From the NCBI GenBank assembly GCA_963822595.1, contig CAWGIG010000005.1:310001-374000 (forward strand): a stretch of DNA of 64,000 nucleotides, read 5' to 3'. Below are positions 36,032 through 43,556 of the stretch, piece after piece. How positions within the stretch are numbered: the first letter of the stretch is position 1; every line of letters begins with the position of its first letter. The notes under the pieces are model-generated. The model worked only from the letters and a program-made list of their open reading frames with translations, was not told the DNA's origin and searched no databases. Position numbers and translations under genes: made by a program. The stretch is from CAVRUH01 sp963822595 (GTDB lineage Bacteria > Chlamydiota > Chlamydiia > Chlamydiales > Waddliaceae).

Positions 36032-36092
36032 GTAAGGGGAGTGTGAGTGTCATTTTTGCTCCAGCACGTGCATTTTGCACATTGTGAAATAT

Positions 36093-36122
36093 ATTATACA
36101 CTATTTGCGAATTTCAACGCAA
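36093..36122 (-). promoter_or_regulatory. Candidate promoter upstream of the MATE leader
   Basis: On the reverse strand TTGCGT (36117–36122), an 18-base spacer and a perfect TATAAT (36093–36098). A transcript from here would have a leader of about 180 bases containing the three hairpins. Confidence 0.45.
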
Positions 36123-36140
36123 TTGTTTTATTCGATTATT

Positions 36141-36756
36141 TGTGATTGTGATTCTATTTTATTTAAACAGGGTCAGGAATAAACACAGAGGCACAGAGGT
36201 CACAGAGAAAGAATATGTTTAATTACATCTTTGTCTGTTTGAGTTCATTTGATAGCTGAATCTATGTGTCTAATAGTTATTCCTGCGAAAGCTCATGCAA
36301 TAGCTGAGGCTATTGCATGAACAATCATCCAGAACAAATTTTTGCACCGGTGGTATAGGCGATGCGCCTACACCACCGGTGCAAAAATTTGTTCTGGAAG
36401 GTTTTTCATGAATTCCATTTTTCGCATTGATAATCGTCAGAAGTGGAAAAACTTTTTCCACTTCTGATGATTTTAACTATATAGAATTGAATTCATGGAT
36501 ACCCTCCAGAATGAAATTTTACACGAGAGGCGTAGGCGCATCGCCTATGCCTCTCGTGTAAAATTTCATTCTGGATGATGTTCATGTAATAGCCTCAGCT
36601 ATTGCATGAGCTTTCGCAGGAATAGCTATTAGACACATAGATTCAGCTATCAAATGAACTCAAACAGACAAAGAGTGTAATCTAACATATTCTTTCTCTG
36701 TGACCTCTGTGCCTCTGTGTTTAACCCTGTTTAAATAATGTAAAATCACAATCACA
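36141..36756. repeat. 616-bp nested palindromic element, copy 2
   Basis: It is homologous to the element at 2092–2603 over its arms, small hairpins and spacers. Internal hairpins lie at 36293–36320, 36329–36397 (about 33-bp stem), 36437–36467, 36506–36574 (about 33-bp stem) and 36582–36609. Both large hairpins share the apex TAGGCGATGCGCCTA (inverted in the second) but have unrelated stem bodies. The outer arms pair from TGTGATTGTGATT to its complement, overlapping the 3' end of the neighbouring coding gene. It accounts for nearly all of 36123–36720. Confidence 0.92.
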
Positions 36757-37269
36757 CGCCCAATTTTCTTCGAGCAATTCTGAAAACTCGCCGGTCTCTT
36801 TGTCGGTTTTATAACGCTTGTTCATCACAGGATGATTGTTGCTATCATACAACGTGACTCCATCATAGGGATCTCCAAACTCCGTATAAGACATCTTTTG
36901 TACCGCAATAAAAACTCCATGTATCGAGTGAATCTGACACTCCCTGCACCGATCCCCTTGGAAATAATGGGTTTCATAAACCAAGGCCCTGTCATCTTGA
37001 TTCCTGATGAGACAATAGGTCTCTGTCTCTGTACTCCGCAGAGGGATTTTCTGCCAAGCAACCTGATCTACAGGATTCAATTTTCTGAAATCTAGGAGCT
37101 GCGAGTCATAAATCACTCGATCCAAGGCACCACTTTTGTATTGCTCTATGGATACCCATTTTCTATAGGGATCACTGATAATCCTATACGTAATCGCTCC
37201 ATTAACGTCTTCACAGGGGCCTATACCTACCGGGAACCCCTTTCTCCAACTATAGTCTGTAAAATGCAT
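36721..37269 (-). CDS. Hypothetical protein whose C-terminus lies in a repeat arm
   Basis: A 182-residue protein, no signal peptide or membrane helix. It is rich in aromatic and charged residues, with segments such as MHFTDYSWRKGFPVGIGPCEDV, YETHYFQGDRCRECQIH and YTEFGDPYDGVTLYDSNNHPV that read like a small beta-rich domain. The last dozen codons (ending CDCDFTLFKQG) lie inside the outer arm of the palindrome at 36141–36756. The original end may therefore have been replaced by the repeat or copied into its other arm. No family recognised. Confidence 0.55.
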   Translation of the reverse strand: MHFTDYSWRKGFPVGIGPCEDVNGAITYRIISDPYRKWVSIEQYKSGALDRVIYDSQLLDFRKLNPVDQVAWQKIPLRSTETETYCLIRNQDDRALVYETHYFQGDRCRECQIHSIHGVFIAVQKMSYTEFGDPYDGVTLYDSNNHPVMNKRYKTDKETGEFSELLEENWACDCDFTLFKQG

Positions 37270-37377
37270 GTTTTTTACCTCATCCCCATGAGTTTAGAAA
37301 GAACTTTTAATTATGTCTATCTGATCTTGGCATGGAAATCGCATCTATCCTTTCAAATAAAAAAATTGGAGGTAGTT

Positions 37378-37554
37378 ATGGAATACACAGAACTTTATAA
37401 AAAGTTAGCATTTCTCGAGTTTGTGAATGATCAGCTTACATCCGAAGTGGCTTACGTCGACGGACTTCTGAAGGAAGTAGGCTTTAAAAATGGGATGGAT
37501 TCTGTAAAACAAGTGGCTCTTGAGCTCATCGAAGAAGGTGAACGCGAAAGCTGA
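37378..37554 (+). CDS. Small conserved protein, paralogue A (58 residues)
   Basis: ATG 37378 follows a strong GGAGG site 6 bases upstream; longer readings of this frame lack such a site. The protein is an amphipathic helix pair: MEYTELYKKLAFLEFVNDQLTSEVAYVDGLLKEVGFKNGMDSVKQVALELIEE. It is about half identical to the gene at 37676. No membrane segment, no cysteine. The heptad-like spacing (LyKKLAfLEfVNDQL) suggests a short coiled coil, and an adaptor or regulator is possible. A strong terminator follows it, so it is its own transcription unit. Confidence 0.75.
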   Translation: MEYTELYKKLAFLEFVNDQLTSEVAYVDGLLKEVGFKNGMDSVKQVALELIEEGERES

Positions 37555-37592
37555 TACTTAATAGGTTATAGTGTCGTAAAAATAATAGGGTT

Positions 37593-37630
37593 ATGCCCCA
37601 AGTCCTCCGCAACTTGGGGCATATTTTTTT
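37593..37630 (+). terminator. Rho-independent terminator
   Basis: ATGCCCCAAGT (37593–37603) pairs with ACTTGGGGCAT (37612–37622), an 11-bp stem with an 8-base loop, followed by TTTTTTT. It separates the two small paralogous genes. Confidence 0.85.
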
Positions 37631-37675
37631 GGCATAGAACATGCAAACTTACATGCAGATACCAGGGGGTGTTGT

Positions 37676-37888
37676 ATGGGACAGAAAGAACTCATGGAAA
37701 AAATTGCTCATTTAGAGTCTGTGAATGATCAGCTTATATCTGAACTTGGATATGTGGATACTTTGATGCGCCAAGTAGGATTTAATAATGGTTTAGCCAC
37801 TGTAAAGGCAACAGCGAATGAGATTAAAACCCAGGGGTGGGGACCCGATGATGATTTTGGGGATATCGAAGAAATGATGGAGGAATAG
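37676..37888 (+). CDS. Small conserved protein, paralogue B (70 residues)
   Basis: MGQKELMEKIAHLESVNDQLISELGYVDTLMRQVGFNNGLATVKATANEI aligns without gaps to paralogue A: shared ESVNDQL-type helix, YVD, VGF.NG and SVK/TVK. It has an extra acidic tail, WGPDDDFGDIEEMMEE. The start has a GGGGGTG site nearby. It precedes a cysteine-rich protein gene by 24 bp, so it may be read with it. Family unknown to me. Confidence 0.75.
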   Translation: MGQKELMEKIAHLESVNDQLISELGYVDTLMRQVGFNNGLATVKATANEIKTQGWGPDDDFGDIEEMMEE

Positions 37889-37912
37889 AAACTTTCGTGA
37901 TACAATGGCCTC

Positions 37913-38728
37913 ATGACAAAGCTAAAAATGTGGAATGCTCATTCTTCATGGGAAGGAGCAGAAAAGGAATGGGAAGCCGGTCGGCTTCAGTCAGAGCAAA
38001 AATCGCCCTTAAAAGGGCTTAAAACCATGCCGTCCATGCCCGGAATTACTGAAGAGACAGCGCGCCATTTAAAATGGAAGAGTCTAAAATGGATGGTCAC
38101 CCAAGATCATAAAGGTGAGATCAGAAAAGGGTTCTTTAAACGCCCTTTCAAATACGCTTTCAACTACATTAAATCAATTATCAAGGGAAAATCGTACCGT
38201 CGGGATGGAGATTTTTTTCTGTATGGAATCAAAGACATTGAAGAATTCGAAAAACTGATTACCGATAAAGAGAATTTGTTAGTTTTAGGATTTTCGTATT
38301 GTCATAAACCTTTTGAGTGTCCATCGGGGAGATTTACTTCGGATTGTATTCATGATCCTGAGAATCCTGTATGTCGTCAGTGTTTTATTGGAAAGGCTAT
38401 TCATGCGCTTCCTGATGAGAATTGTTTTCCGCTTGTCATTCCAACGGTGCACTATATAGGGGGAAGGCTTTTGGATATATCGTATGATCATCCCGGGAAA
38501 AAGATTTTATTTATTATTACGGCCTGTGAAATGACTCTGGAGATGTTTGGTGATTACGGCAACATGGCAGAAATTTTAGGTGTGGGAGTGAGGCTTGACG
38601 GCCGCATTTGCAATACGATGAAAGCTTTCGAGCTTTCGGAGCAAGGAATAAAACCTGGCCTTACAGTAGTTTTAGAACCCGCCAAAGAAAAAATCCTCCA
38701 GCTCATCCGCCTCCGCAGAGAAAGCTAG
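37913..38728 (+). CDS. Cysteine-cluster protein of unknown function
   Basis: A 271-residue protein. Residues ~124–158 carry a cluster of cysteines: SYCHKPFECPSGRFTSDC, then HDPENPVCRQC. More cysteines follow at ENCFPL, TACEM and GRICNT. The CxxC step and spacing suggest a metal or Fe–S site; 'CxxCFIGKA' is reminiscent of DUF116-type proteins, a weak recollection. The core then reads PLVIPTVHYIGGRLLDISYDHPGKKILFIITACE, an alpha/beta sheet pattern. The N-terminus has one Lys-rich helix and no export signal. It lies behind small paralogue B. Function unknown. Confidence 0.6.
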   Translation: MTKLKMWNAHSSWEGAEKEWEAGRLQSEQKSPLKGLKTMPSMPGITEETARHLKWKSLKWMVTQDHKGEIRKGFFKRPFKYAFNYIKSIIKGKSYRRDGDFFLYGIKDIEEFEKLITDKENLLVLGFSYCHKPFECPSGRFTSDCIHDPENPVCRQCFIGKAIHALPDENCFPLVIPTVHYIGGRLLDISYDHPGKKILFIITACEMTLEMFGDYGNMAEILGVGVRLDGRICNTMKAFELSEQGIKPGLTVVLEPAKEKILQLIRLRRES

Positions 38729-38740
38729 GCAAACTTATTC

Positions 38741-38809
38741 TTAAACCCCTGATAAGGGTAAAGAATAATTGAGGATAGTGATTCGTGAAATCCCTTATCA
38801 AGGGTTTAA
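38741..38809. terminator. Inverted repeat between convergent genes
   Basis: TTAAACCCCTGATAAGGG (38741–38758) pairs with CCCTTATCAAGGGTTTAA (38792–38809), 17 of 18 matched, around a 33-base A/T-rich loop. The right arm codes for the last residues (…TLNP) and stop of trhO on the reverse strand. It probably ends transcripts from both sides. Confidence 0.65.
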
Positions 38810-39724
38810 GGTGTGTTTTCTGCGGAAGGGTTTGTGGGGATTATTTTGCTGGAAGGGGCGCACGCGGGGGGCTTCGATGCAAGATTCGCAGCAACAGCCT
38901 TTGAATTTGTCAACACAGGTTGGACAGGCGAGAAAAAGGTTATTGCAGTCCATGTTCGAACAGTTACAGTAGGCATCCGATGCAGTCCCGCAGTGGTGGC
39001 ATTTGCCAATCACCGGAGCTTCCTCTTCGCTGATAGGCACCGTTAATCTGTCATCAAAAACAAATAACTTCCCTAGCCAATGCTTAGAGCCTCTTTTCAA
39101 ACCATAGTTGATGACTCCGCCATCCAACTGAAACACTTGTTCAAAGCCCTTTTTCTTGAGTACTGCTGAAAAAAGTTCGCAACGGATGCCTCCGGTGCAG
39201 TACATTAAAACGGGTTTTTTCTTATCCTGGACTGTATCTGCATAGTCTTCAAATTGGCGGAATGTTTCACACGGGGGAAGATCAGCGCCTTTAAAGTGTC
39301 CAACGGCCCATTCGTAATCGTTTCTGATGTCCAGAAGATGATAGTCTTTTTCGCTCTGTAGAAATTTTTCCCATTCTTCAGGGGACATGTGTGCTCCGCC
39401 TTCAGAGGCTTTTACGTCAGAATCTATCGCGACTAATTTCTTTCGATATTTTACAGTACATCTCGGAAAAGCTTGTTCATGATAATGATGAATTTTGAAG
39501 GTGATGTCTTTGAACTGGGGTCTGGAATGCATCCATTCGATGTAAGCTTGGCCGTCTGAACGCAAAGCGCTCATTTGTCCGTTGATGCCTTCTTCCGAAA
39601 TATAGATGCGCGAGGTAACATCGCGATCTTTAAAGAAGGCTTTATGTAATCGTACTTCTTCGTGAGGGTCTTGGATGTCCCCGAAGTAGTAGAAAGCTAT
39701 GACGTCGTAAGGTTTATTTTCCAT
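38798..39724 (-). CDS. trhO: tRNA uridine(34) hydroxylase, rhodanese family (TrhO/YceA)
   Basis: I start at ATG 39724 (MENKPYDVIAFYYFGDIQDPHEEV), 308 residues; the longer frame adds residues outside the family. An N-terminal acylphosphatase-like domain holds ISEEGINGQMS. The rhodanese domain has LLDIRNDYEWAVGHFKGA and the catalytic loop VLMYCTGGIRCE (Cys in CTGGIRC). The C-terminal part has a metal-binding cysteine cluster (CHHCG…CNCSNMDCNNLF…CPTC…CCCESC), present in many YceA members. It makes 5-hydroxyuridine at the tRNA wobble base without a separate oxidase. Intact. Confidence 0.9.
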   Translation of the reverse strand: MENKPYDVIAFYYFGDIQDPHEEVRLHKAFFKDRDVTSRIYISEEGINGQMSALRSDGQAYIEWMHSRPQFKDITFKIHHYHEQAFPRCTVKYRKKLVAIDSDVKASEGGAHMSPEEWEKFLQSEKDYHLLDIRNDYEWAVGHFKGADLPPCETFRQFEDYADTVQDKKKPVLMYCTGGIRCELFSAVLKKKGFEQVFQLDGGVINYGLKRGSKHWLGKLFVFDDRLTVPISEEEAPVIGKCHHCGTASDAYCNCSNMDCNNLFLACPTCVDKFKGCCCESCIEAPRVRPFQQNNPHKPFRRKHTLNP

Positions 39725-39783
39725 AGTATTTTGTGAGAAATCATAGCTGAGTGGGGCTTTTGAATCAAGTACTTGTATAGATT

Positions 39784-39942
39784 GCATAGACACAATTAAC
39801 AGGATAAGCAGGATCGCAAGCGGCAGGATAAAAAAAGGATAAGAAAAATTAAGAATGAAAAAAAATAAATTTTTTTAAATCAATTTTTTTCTTATCCTCT
39901 TTTCATCCTGCCGCTTGCGATCCTGTTAATTGTGTCTATGCG
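39784..39942. repeat. GGATAAGCAGGAT-family palindrome, copy 3
   Basis: The left arm GCATAGACACAATTAACAGG runs on into ATAAGCAGGATCGCAAGCGG and CAGGATAAAAAAAGGATAAG, almost identical to copy 2. The right arm, ending GATCCTGTTAATTGTGTCTATGCG, lacks the CTTATCC step. The centre is A/T only. The right arm overlaps the 3' end of the neighbouring phosphatase gene and supplies its last codons. Confidence 0.92.
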
Positions 39943-40780
39943 CTCTATCCGCGACCCAATCCCCCCAAGGAATATCAAAATTCGGGACTTCCTGGCAGTA
40001 TTCATAAAAAAGTTTGAAGAATTCAATTCTTTCGAGAATATAAGGATACTTCCACACTGTTTCACTAGCAGGCTTCAGAATATTCAACCCACCGAAGTTT
40101 TCCTGCCTTGTTGCAATTGTATTAAGACTCATTTTCCTCGCGTTTCGCATCATATCTAGCATGGCCAAGAAGGAAGTCGTTCTTCCTCTACCCGCTAAAC
40201 AGTGAAGATGAAGCCATGTGCCTTCGGGTAACTCTTTGATCATGTCGATATACGCTTGAACGACTTCGTCCTTAGGTCTTCTGTGATCCGTGACAGGAAA
40301 TCGCCTGTAATCTAATCCATATCTGGCTGTCAGCTCTTGTTCCGATTCAACATGATGCACATCTACATTGAAGGGGACATATTCGCGTGTGTAAACTGTG
40401 ACCGTCTTCTCCTTAGATAGTTCTTCCAGGCGCATTTGTTCGTCCTGTAAAATATCTTCAAGGGATTTTCCTAAATTCCCGGTATTATTTACGGCGTACC
40501 AGCTGATGGCCATTCCATTGACAAACCCATGAGATTCTTCGCGCAAATCAATGACTCTGATGGGTGTGTGTGGGAGCTTCTCAAGAACTTTTTTTAGACT
40601 CTCTTCAGAAAATTGACCACCCCCGGAAGCGTGTAAATCCGGAATAATACGGAAGTCTTTAGGTAGTTCGGGTTTATTCTCCATATTAATAATCAAATAC
40701 ATGGATTTATCCTGGAGTGTAAGTGAGATGCCCATGAAGAATCCTAGGGTGATAATGGCGAAGAGAGCTTTTTTTAACAT
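39926..40780 (-). CDS. Exported cysteine-phytase-like / dual-specificity phosphatase
   Basis: A 284-residue protein. MLKKALFAIITLGFFMGISLTLQ is a signal peptide or anchor. The domain starts RIIPDLHASGGGQFSEESL and runs IRVIDLREESHGFVNGMAISWY, both typical of PhyA-like cysteine phytases and related bacterial PTPs. The general acid is in PVTDHRRPKD (D165) and the P-loop is LHCLAGRGRTTSF (C194, R200). It would remove phosphates from inositol phosphates or phosphotyrosine outside the cytoplasm, perhaps in the host vacuole or as an effector. The last five residues before the stop (AHRHN) are coded by the palindrome arm. Confidence 0.75.
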   Translation of the reverse strand: MLKKALFAIITLGFFMGISLTLQDKSMYLIINMENKPELPKDFRIIPDLHASGGGQFSEESLKKVLEKLPHTPIRVIDLREESHGFVNGMAISWYAVNNTGNLGKSLEDILQDEQMRLEELSKEKTVTVYTREYVPFNVDVHHVESEQELTARYGLDYRRFPVTDHRRPKDEVVQAYIDMIKELPEGTWLHLHCLAGRGRTTSFLAMLDMMRNARKMSLNTIATRQENFGGLNILKPASETVWKYPYILERIEFFKLFYEYCQEVPNFDIPWGDWVADRAHRHN

Positions 40781-40791
40781 ATATTGTCACC

Positions 40792-40821
40792 TTGAGGAAA
40801 AAGACAATTAAGTGGTATAAT
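40792..40821 (+). promoter_or_regulatory. Candidate trxA promoter
   Basis: TTGAGG (40792–40797), an 18-base spacer and a perfect TATAAT (40816–40821), 55 bp before the trxA start. A GGGGAG ribosome site is present near the ATG. Confidence 0.6.
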
Positions 40822-40876
40822 TACTATTGTACACAAAAAAGAGTGTGTAAATCAATAAATTATTTGGGGAGCAATC

Positions 40877-41197
40877 ATGGGAACTCAACTTAAGTACTTA
40901 AACGATGAGAATTTCGAAAAGGATGTCTCTAGCGGTGTAACGCTAGTCGACTTTTATGCAGACTGGTGTGGTCCCTGCCGTATGATGGAGCCTGTAATTG
41001 AAGAATTGGCAACGGAAATGGCCGGTAAGGCTAATGTTGCTAAGTTGGATATTGAGGCGGCGCAGCAAACGACTTCAACTTATAATGTTACTTCTATTCC
41101 AACATTAATCCTATTTAAAAATGGTGTAGAAGTTGAACGTGTTATAGGGGTCAAATCAAAAGTCGACCTGGATCGTATTATCAACAAGCATCTATAA
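40877..41197 (+). CDS. trxA: Thioredoxin
   Basis: A 106-residue thioredoxin: TLVDFYADWCGPCRMMEPVIEELA with the redox pair WCGPC, then VAKLDIEAAQQTTSTYNVTSIPTLILFKNG with the cis-Pro (TSIPT). It reduces cytoplasmic disulfides with thioredoxin reductase. A single gene with its own promoter, convergent with trmL; the same trxA–trmL neighbourhood exists in C. trachomatis (CT539–CT540, recalled). Intact. Confidence 0.96.
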   Translation: MGTQLKYLNDENFEKDVSSGVTLVDFYADWCGPCRMMEPVIEELATEMAGKANVAKLDIEAAQQTTSTYNVTSIPTLILFKNGVEVERVIGVKSKVDLDRIINKHL

Positions 41198-41199
41198 AG

Positions 41200-41323
41200 G
41201 TTTATCACCACAGAGATCACAGAGAATTCAGAGGGCATAGAGGGTAAAAAAGAGTGAAGTTTTCTACTCAAAATATTCTCAGTGCCCTCAATGTTTTCTC
41301 TGTGATCTCAGTGGTAAAAATTT
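41200..41323. repeat. CACAGAG-family imperfect palindrome
   Basis: The left arm TTATCACCACAGAGATCACA continues GAGAATTCAGAGGGC. It pairs imperfectly with the right arm GCCCTCAATGTTTTCTCTGT, which ends GATCTCAGTGGTAAAAA. It fills the whole gap between the convergent stops of trxA (2 bp away) and trmL (adjacent). The CACAGAGNNCACAGAG unit is also in the outer arms of the two large nested elements. Confidence 0.85.
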
Positions 41324-41769
41324 CAAAGCCATTGCTGTTGCCTCCATGCTTCAAAGATGACAATTCCTGCAGATGTTGCTAGGTTTAAGCATCTTGAATT
41401 AGGAAGCATGGGGATGGTAGCAAATTTTTCCGCCCATCTTTTATGATATATTTCCGGTAAACCCGAAGTTTCTGATCCGAATATCAATATAGAATCCTTA
41501 GAAATCTCTAAATCAGTGTACTTTTGTGTCGCCTTACTCGAAAAAAAGAAAAAAGGTAATTCCGTCTCCTCAAGATATTTTTCTAAATCATCAATGATAG
41601 ATACCGGAACGCCCTCCCAATAATCGAGACCTGCCCTTTTCAGCCAACGGTCGTTGGTGCTGAAACCCAAGGGGGCCACTAAGATAAGTTCATTACCCGT
41701 GACAGAGCAGGTTCTTACAATATTCCCTGTATTTTGGGGAATCTGAGGCTGAAATAATACGATCTTCAT
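41323..41769 (-). CDS. trmL: tRNA (cytidine/uridine-2'-O-)-methyltransferase (SpoU family)
   Basis: A 148-residue SPOUT enzyme: MKIVLFQPQIPQNTGNIVRTC (motif 1 with PQNTGN), LILVAPLGF, LIFGSETSGLPE (motif 2, knot) and IPMLPNSRCLNLATSAGIVIFEAWRQ (motif 3). It methylates the ribose at the wobble base of tRNA-Leu species. It overlaps aspS by 4 bases (ATGA). In C. trachomatis a mip gene lies between the two; it is missing here. Last gene of the hisS–aspS–trmL operon. Confidence 0.93.
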   Translation of the reverse strand: MKIVLFQPQIPQNTGNIVRTCSVTGNELILVAPLGFSTNDRWLKRAGLDYWEGVPVSIIDDLEKYLEETELPFFFFSSKATQKYTDLEISKDSILIFGSETSGLPEIYHKRWAEKFATIPMLPNSRCLNLATSAGIVIFEAWRQQQWL

Positions 41770-43556
41770 CCTTTCTTTTGCCGGTCAGCTTCCTCAATAG
41801 ACAATTTAAGCTCCTTAAGCTGCTTGGAGGCAACAGGACTTGGACTATCCATCATCACGTCACTCGCTTTTTGCGTTTTTGGGAAAGCGATGACGTCGCG
41901 GATGTTATCTGTCCCAGACAAAATCATCACGATGCGATCCAATCCAAAAGCAATTCCAAGGTGAGGAGGTGTTCCATAGCTTAAAGCTTCAAGGAAGAAT
42001 CCAAATTTTTCATCCAATTCCTCCTGTGTCAAGTTAAGGAGTTTAAAGATTTTTTCTTGAATAGTCATGCTGTGAATACGCTGTGAGCCCCCACCGATCT
42101 CATAACCATTAAGAACAAGGTCGTAACCATAGGAACGGACTTTCAACGGTTCGGTGTCAAGAAGGTGCATGTCTTCAACGTGAGGAGAGGTGAATGGATG
42201 ATGCATACTCATCAGTCTATTTTCCTCAGGATCCCAGTCAAAGAGAGGGAAGTCTGTCACCCAAAGAAAATCATATTGATCTTTAGGGATCATGCCCCTG
42301 TCTTTCGCTAAACGTCTTCTCAGATGGTCTAGAGCTTGGTTTGTACTCGATGGAAGGTCGGCAATCATAAAGACGAGGTCTCCCATTTCCACCTGCAATC
42401 TTTCAATGATATCTTGCTGCTGATCTGCTGTAAAGAATTTCGAGATGCTGGAAGTAAGCCCACCCTCTTGCATTTTAAGCCAAGCGAGTCCCTTTACTCC
42501 AAGGCGTCCTACAAATTCTGTGTATTCTTCGATCTGTTTGCGGGAGATATCGGCGCCGCCTTTAACGCAAAGGCCTTTGACAACTCCGCCCGATTTAATC
42601 TGATCTAAAAAGACAGAAAATGTGCTCTTAGCAGCAATATCAGAAAGGTTGGAAAGTTCCATGCCGAATCGTGTATCAGGTTTATCCGTACCAAATCGAT
42701 CTATACAATCTTTGAAAGGGAGACGTCGGATCGTTTTAGGAATGGTCACTCCGATGGATTCTTTGAAAATCTCCCCGATCATCCCTTCGACGATTCTCAT
42801 GAGGTCTTCAGGAGTACCAAAACTCATTTCGATGTCGATTTGAGTGAACTCGGGCTGACGGTCTGCGCGAAGGTCTTCATCGCGGAAGCATTGAGCGATC
42901 TGGAAGTAACGGTCCATGCCTGCGACCATCAGAAGTTGTTTAAAGATCTGTGGCGACTGAGGAAGCGCATAGAATGTTCCCGGATAGACGCGAGAAGGAA
43001 CGAGGTAGTCGCGAGCACCTTCCGGTGTAGATTTCCCAAGTATAGGCGTTTGTATTTCCAGAAATCCTTCTTTGTTGAGGTAGTTCCGCGCTGAAAGCAT
43101 CGCTTGGTGGCGCATCACAAGTTTTTTTGTAATATCGCCTCTACGGATGTCTAAATAACGATATTTTAGCCTCAGTTCTTCATTCACTTCGATATTATCA
43201 TCACAAACGGAGAAAGGAGGAGTCTTCGCAGAAGATAGAATTTCTAATTCATTAACGGTCACTTCAATTGCGCCGGTGGCGAGATTTGGATTGGCCATGC
43301 CTTCAGCTCGTGGAATAACTCGACCTTTAACAGAGATCACCCATTCGGATCTTAATTTTTCAGCGGAGCGGTGGGCATCGGGATTGGCTTCGGGATCGAA
43401 GACAATTTGTGTGAGTCCAAAACGGTCTCTGAGATCGATAAAAATAAGACCTCCGTGGTCACGACGGCGATGAATCCAACCCGAAAGGGTAACTCCTTTG
43501 CCAATATCTTCTCTGCGTAATGCGCCACACGTGTGGCTGCGTCTATAGTCAAACAT
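41766..43556 (-). CDS. aspS: Aspartate–tRNA ligase
   Basis: A 596-residue bacterial-type AspRS. The N-terminal OB anticodon-binding domain has MFDYRRSHTCGALR and LSGWIHRRRDHGGLIFIDLRDR. The class II core has motif 2 CFRDEDLRADRQPEFTQIDIEMSF, the GAD insertion domain, and motif 3 YEIGGGSQRIHS and GIAFGLDRIVMILSG. It is bacterial type, so it may be non-discriminating if a GatCAB pathway exists; asnB is present but no asnS is in view. hisS ends directly before it. Intact. Confidence 0.96.
   Translation of the reverse strand: MFDYRRSHTCGALRREDIGKGVTLSGWIHRRRDHGGLIFIDLRDRFGLTQIVFDPEANPDAHRSAEKLRSEWVISVKGRVIPRAEGMANPNLATGAIEVTVNELEILSSAKTPPFSVCDDNIEVNEELRLKYRYLDIRRGDITKKLVMRHQAMLSARNYLNKEGFLEIQTPILGKSTPEGARDYLVPSRVYPGTFYALPQSPQIFKQLLMVAGMDRYFQIAQCFRDEDLRADRQPEFTQIDIEMSFGTPEDLMRIVEGMIGEIFKESIGVTIPKTIRRLPFKDCIDRFGTDKPDTRFGMELSNLSDIAAKSTFSVFLDQIKSGGVVKGLCVKGGADISRKQIEEYTEFVGRLGVKGLAWLKMQEGGLTSSISKFFTADQQQDIIERLQVEMGDLVFMIADLPSSTNQALDHLRRRLAKDRGMIPKDQYDFLWVTDFPLFDWDPEENRLMSMHHPFTSPHVEDMHLLDTEPLKVRSYGYDLVLNGYEIGGGSQRIHSMTIQEKIFKLLNLTQEELDEKFGFFLEALSYGTPPHLGIAFGLDRIVMILSGTDNIRDVIAFPKTQKASDVMMDSPSPVASKQLKELKLSIEEADRQKKG

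Noticed and set aside
35985..36060. tRNA, tmRNA or 6S RNA gene
   Set aside because: Three hairpins are present but no cloverleaf, CCA end or long rod structure; treated only as a candidate leader.
36270..36461. 63-residue reverse-strand ORF in the 36.1-kb element
   Set aside because: It reads through perfect hairpin stems, which force self-complementary codons; no ribosome site.
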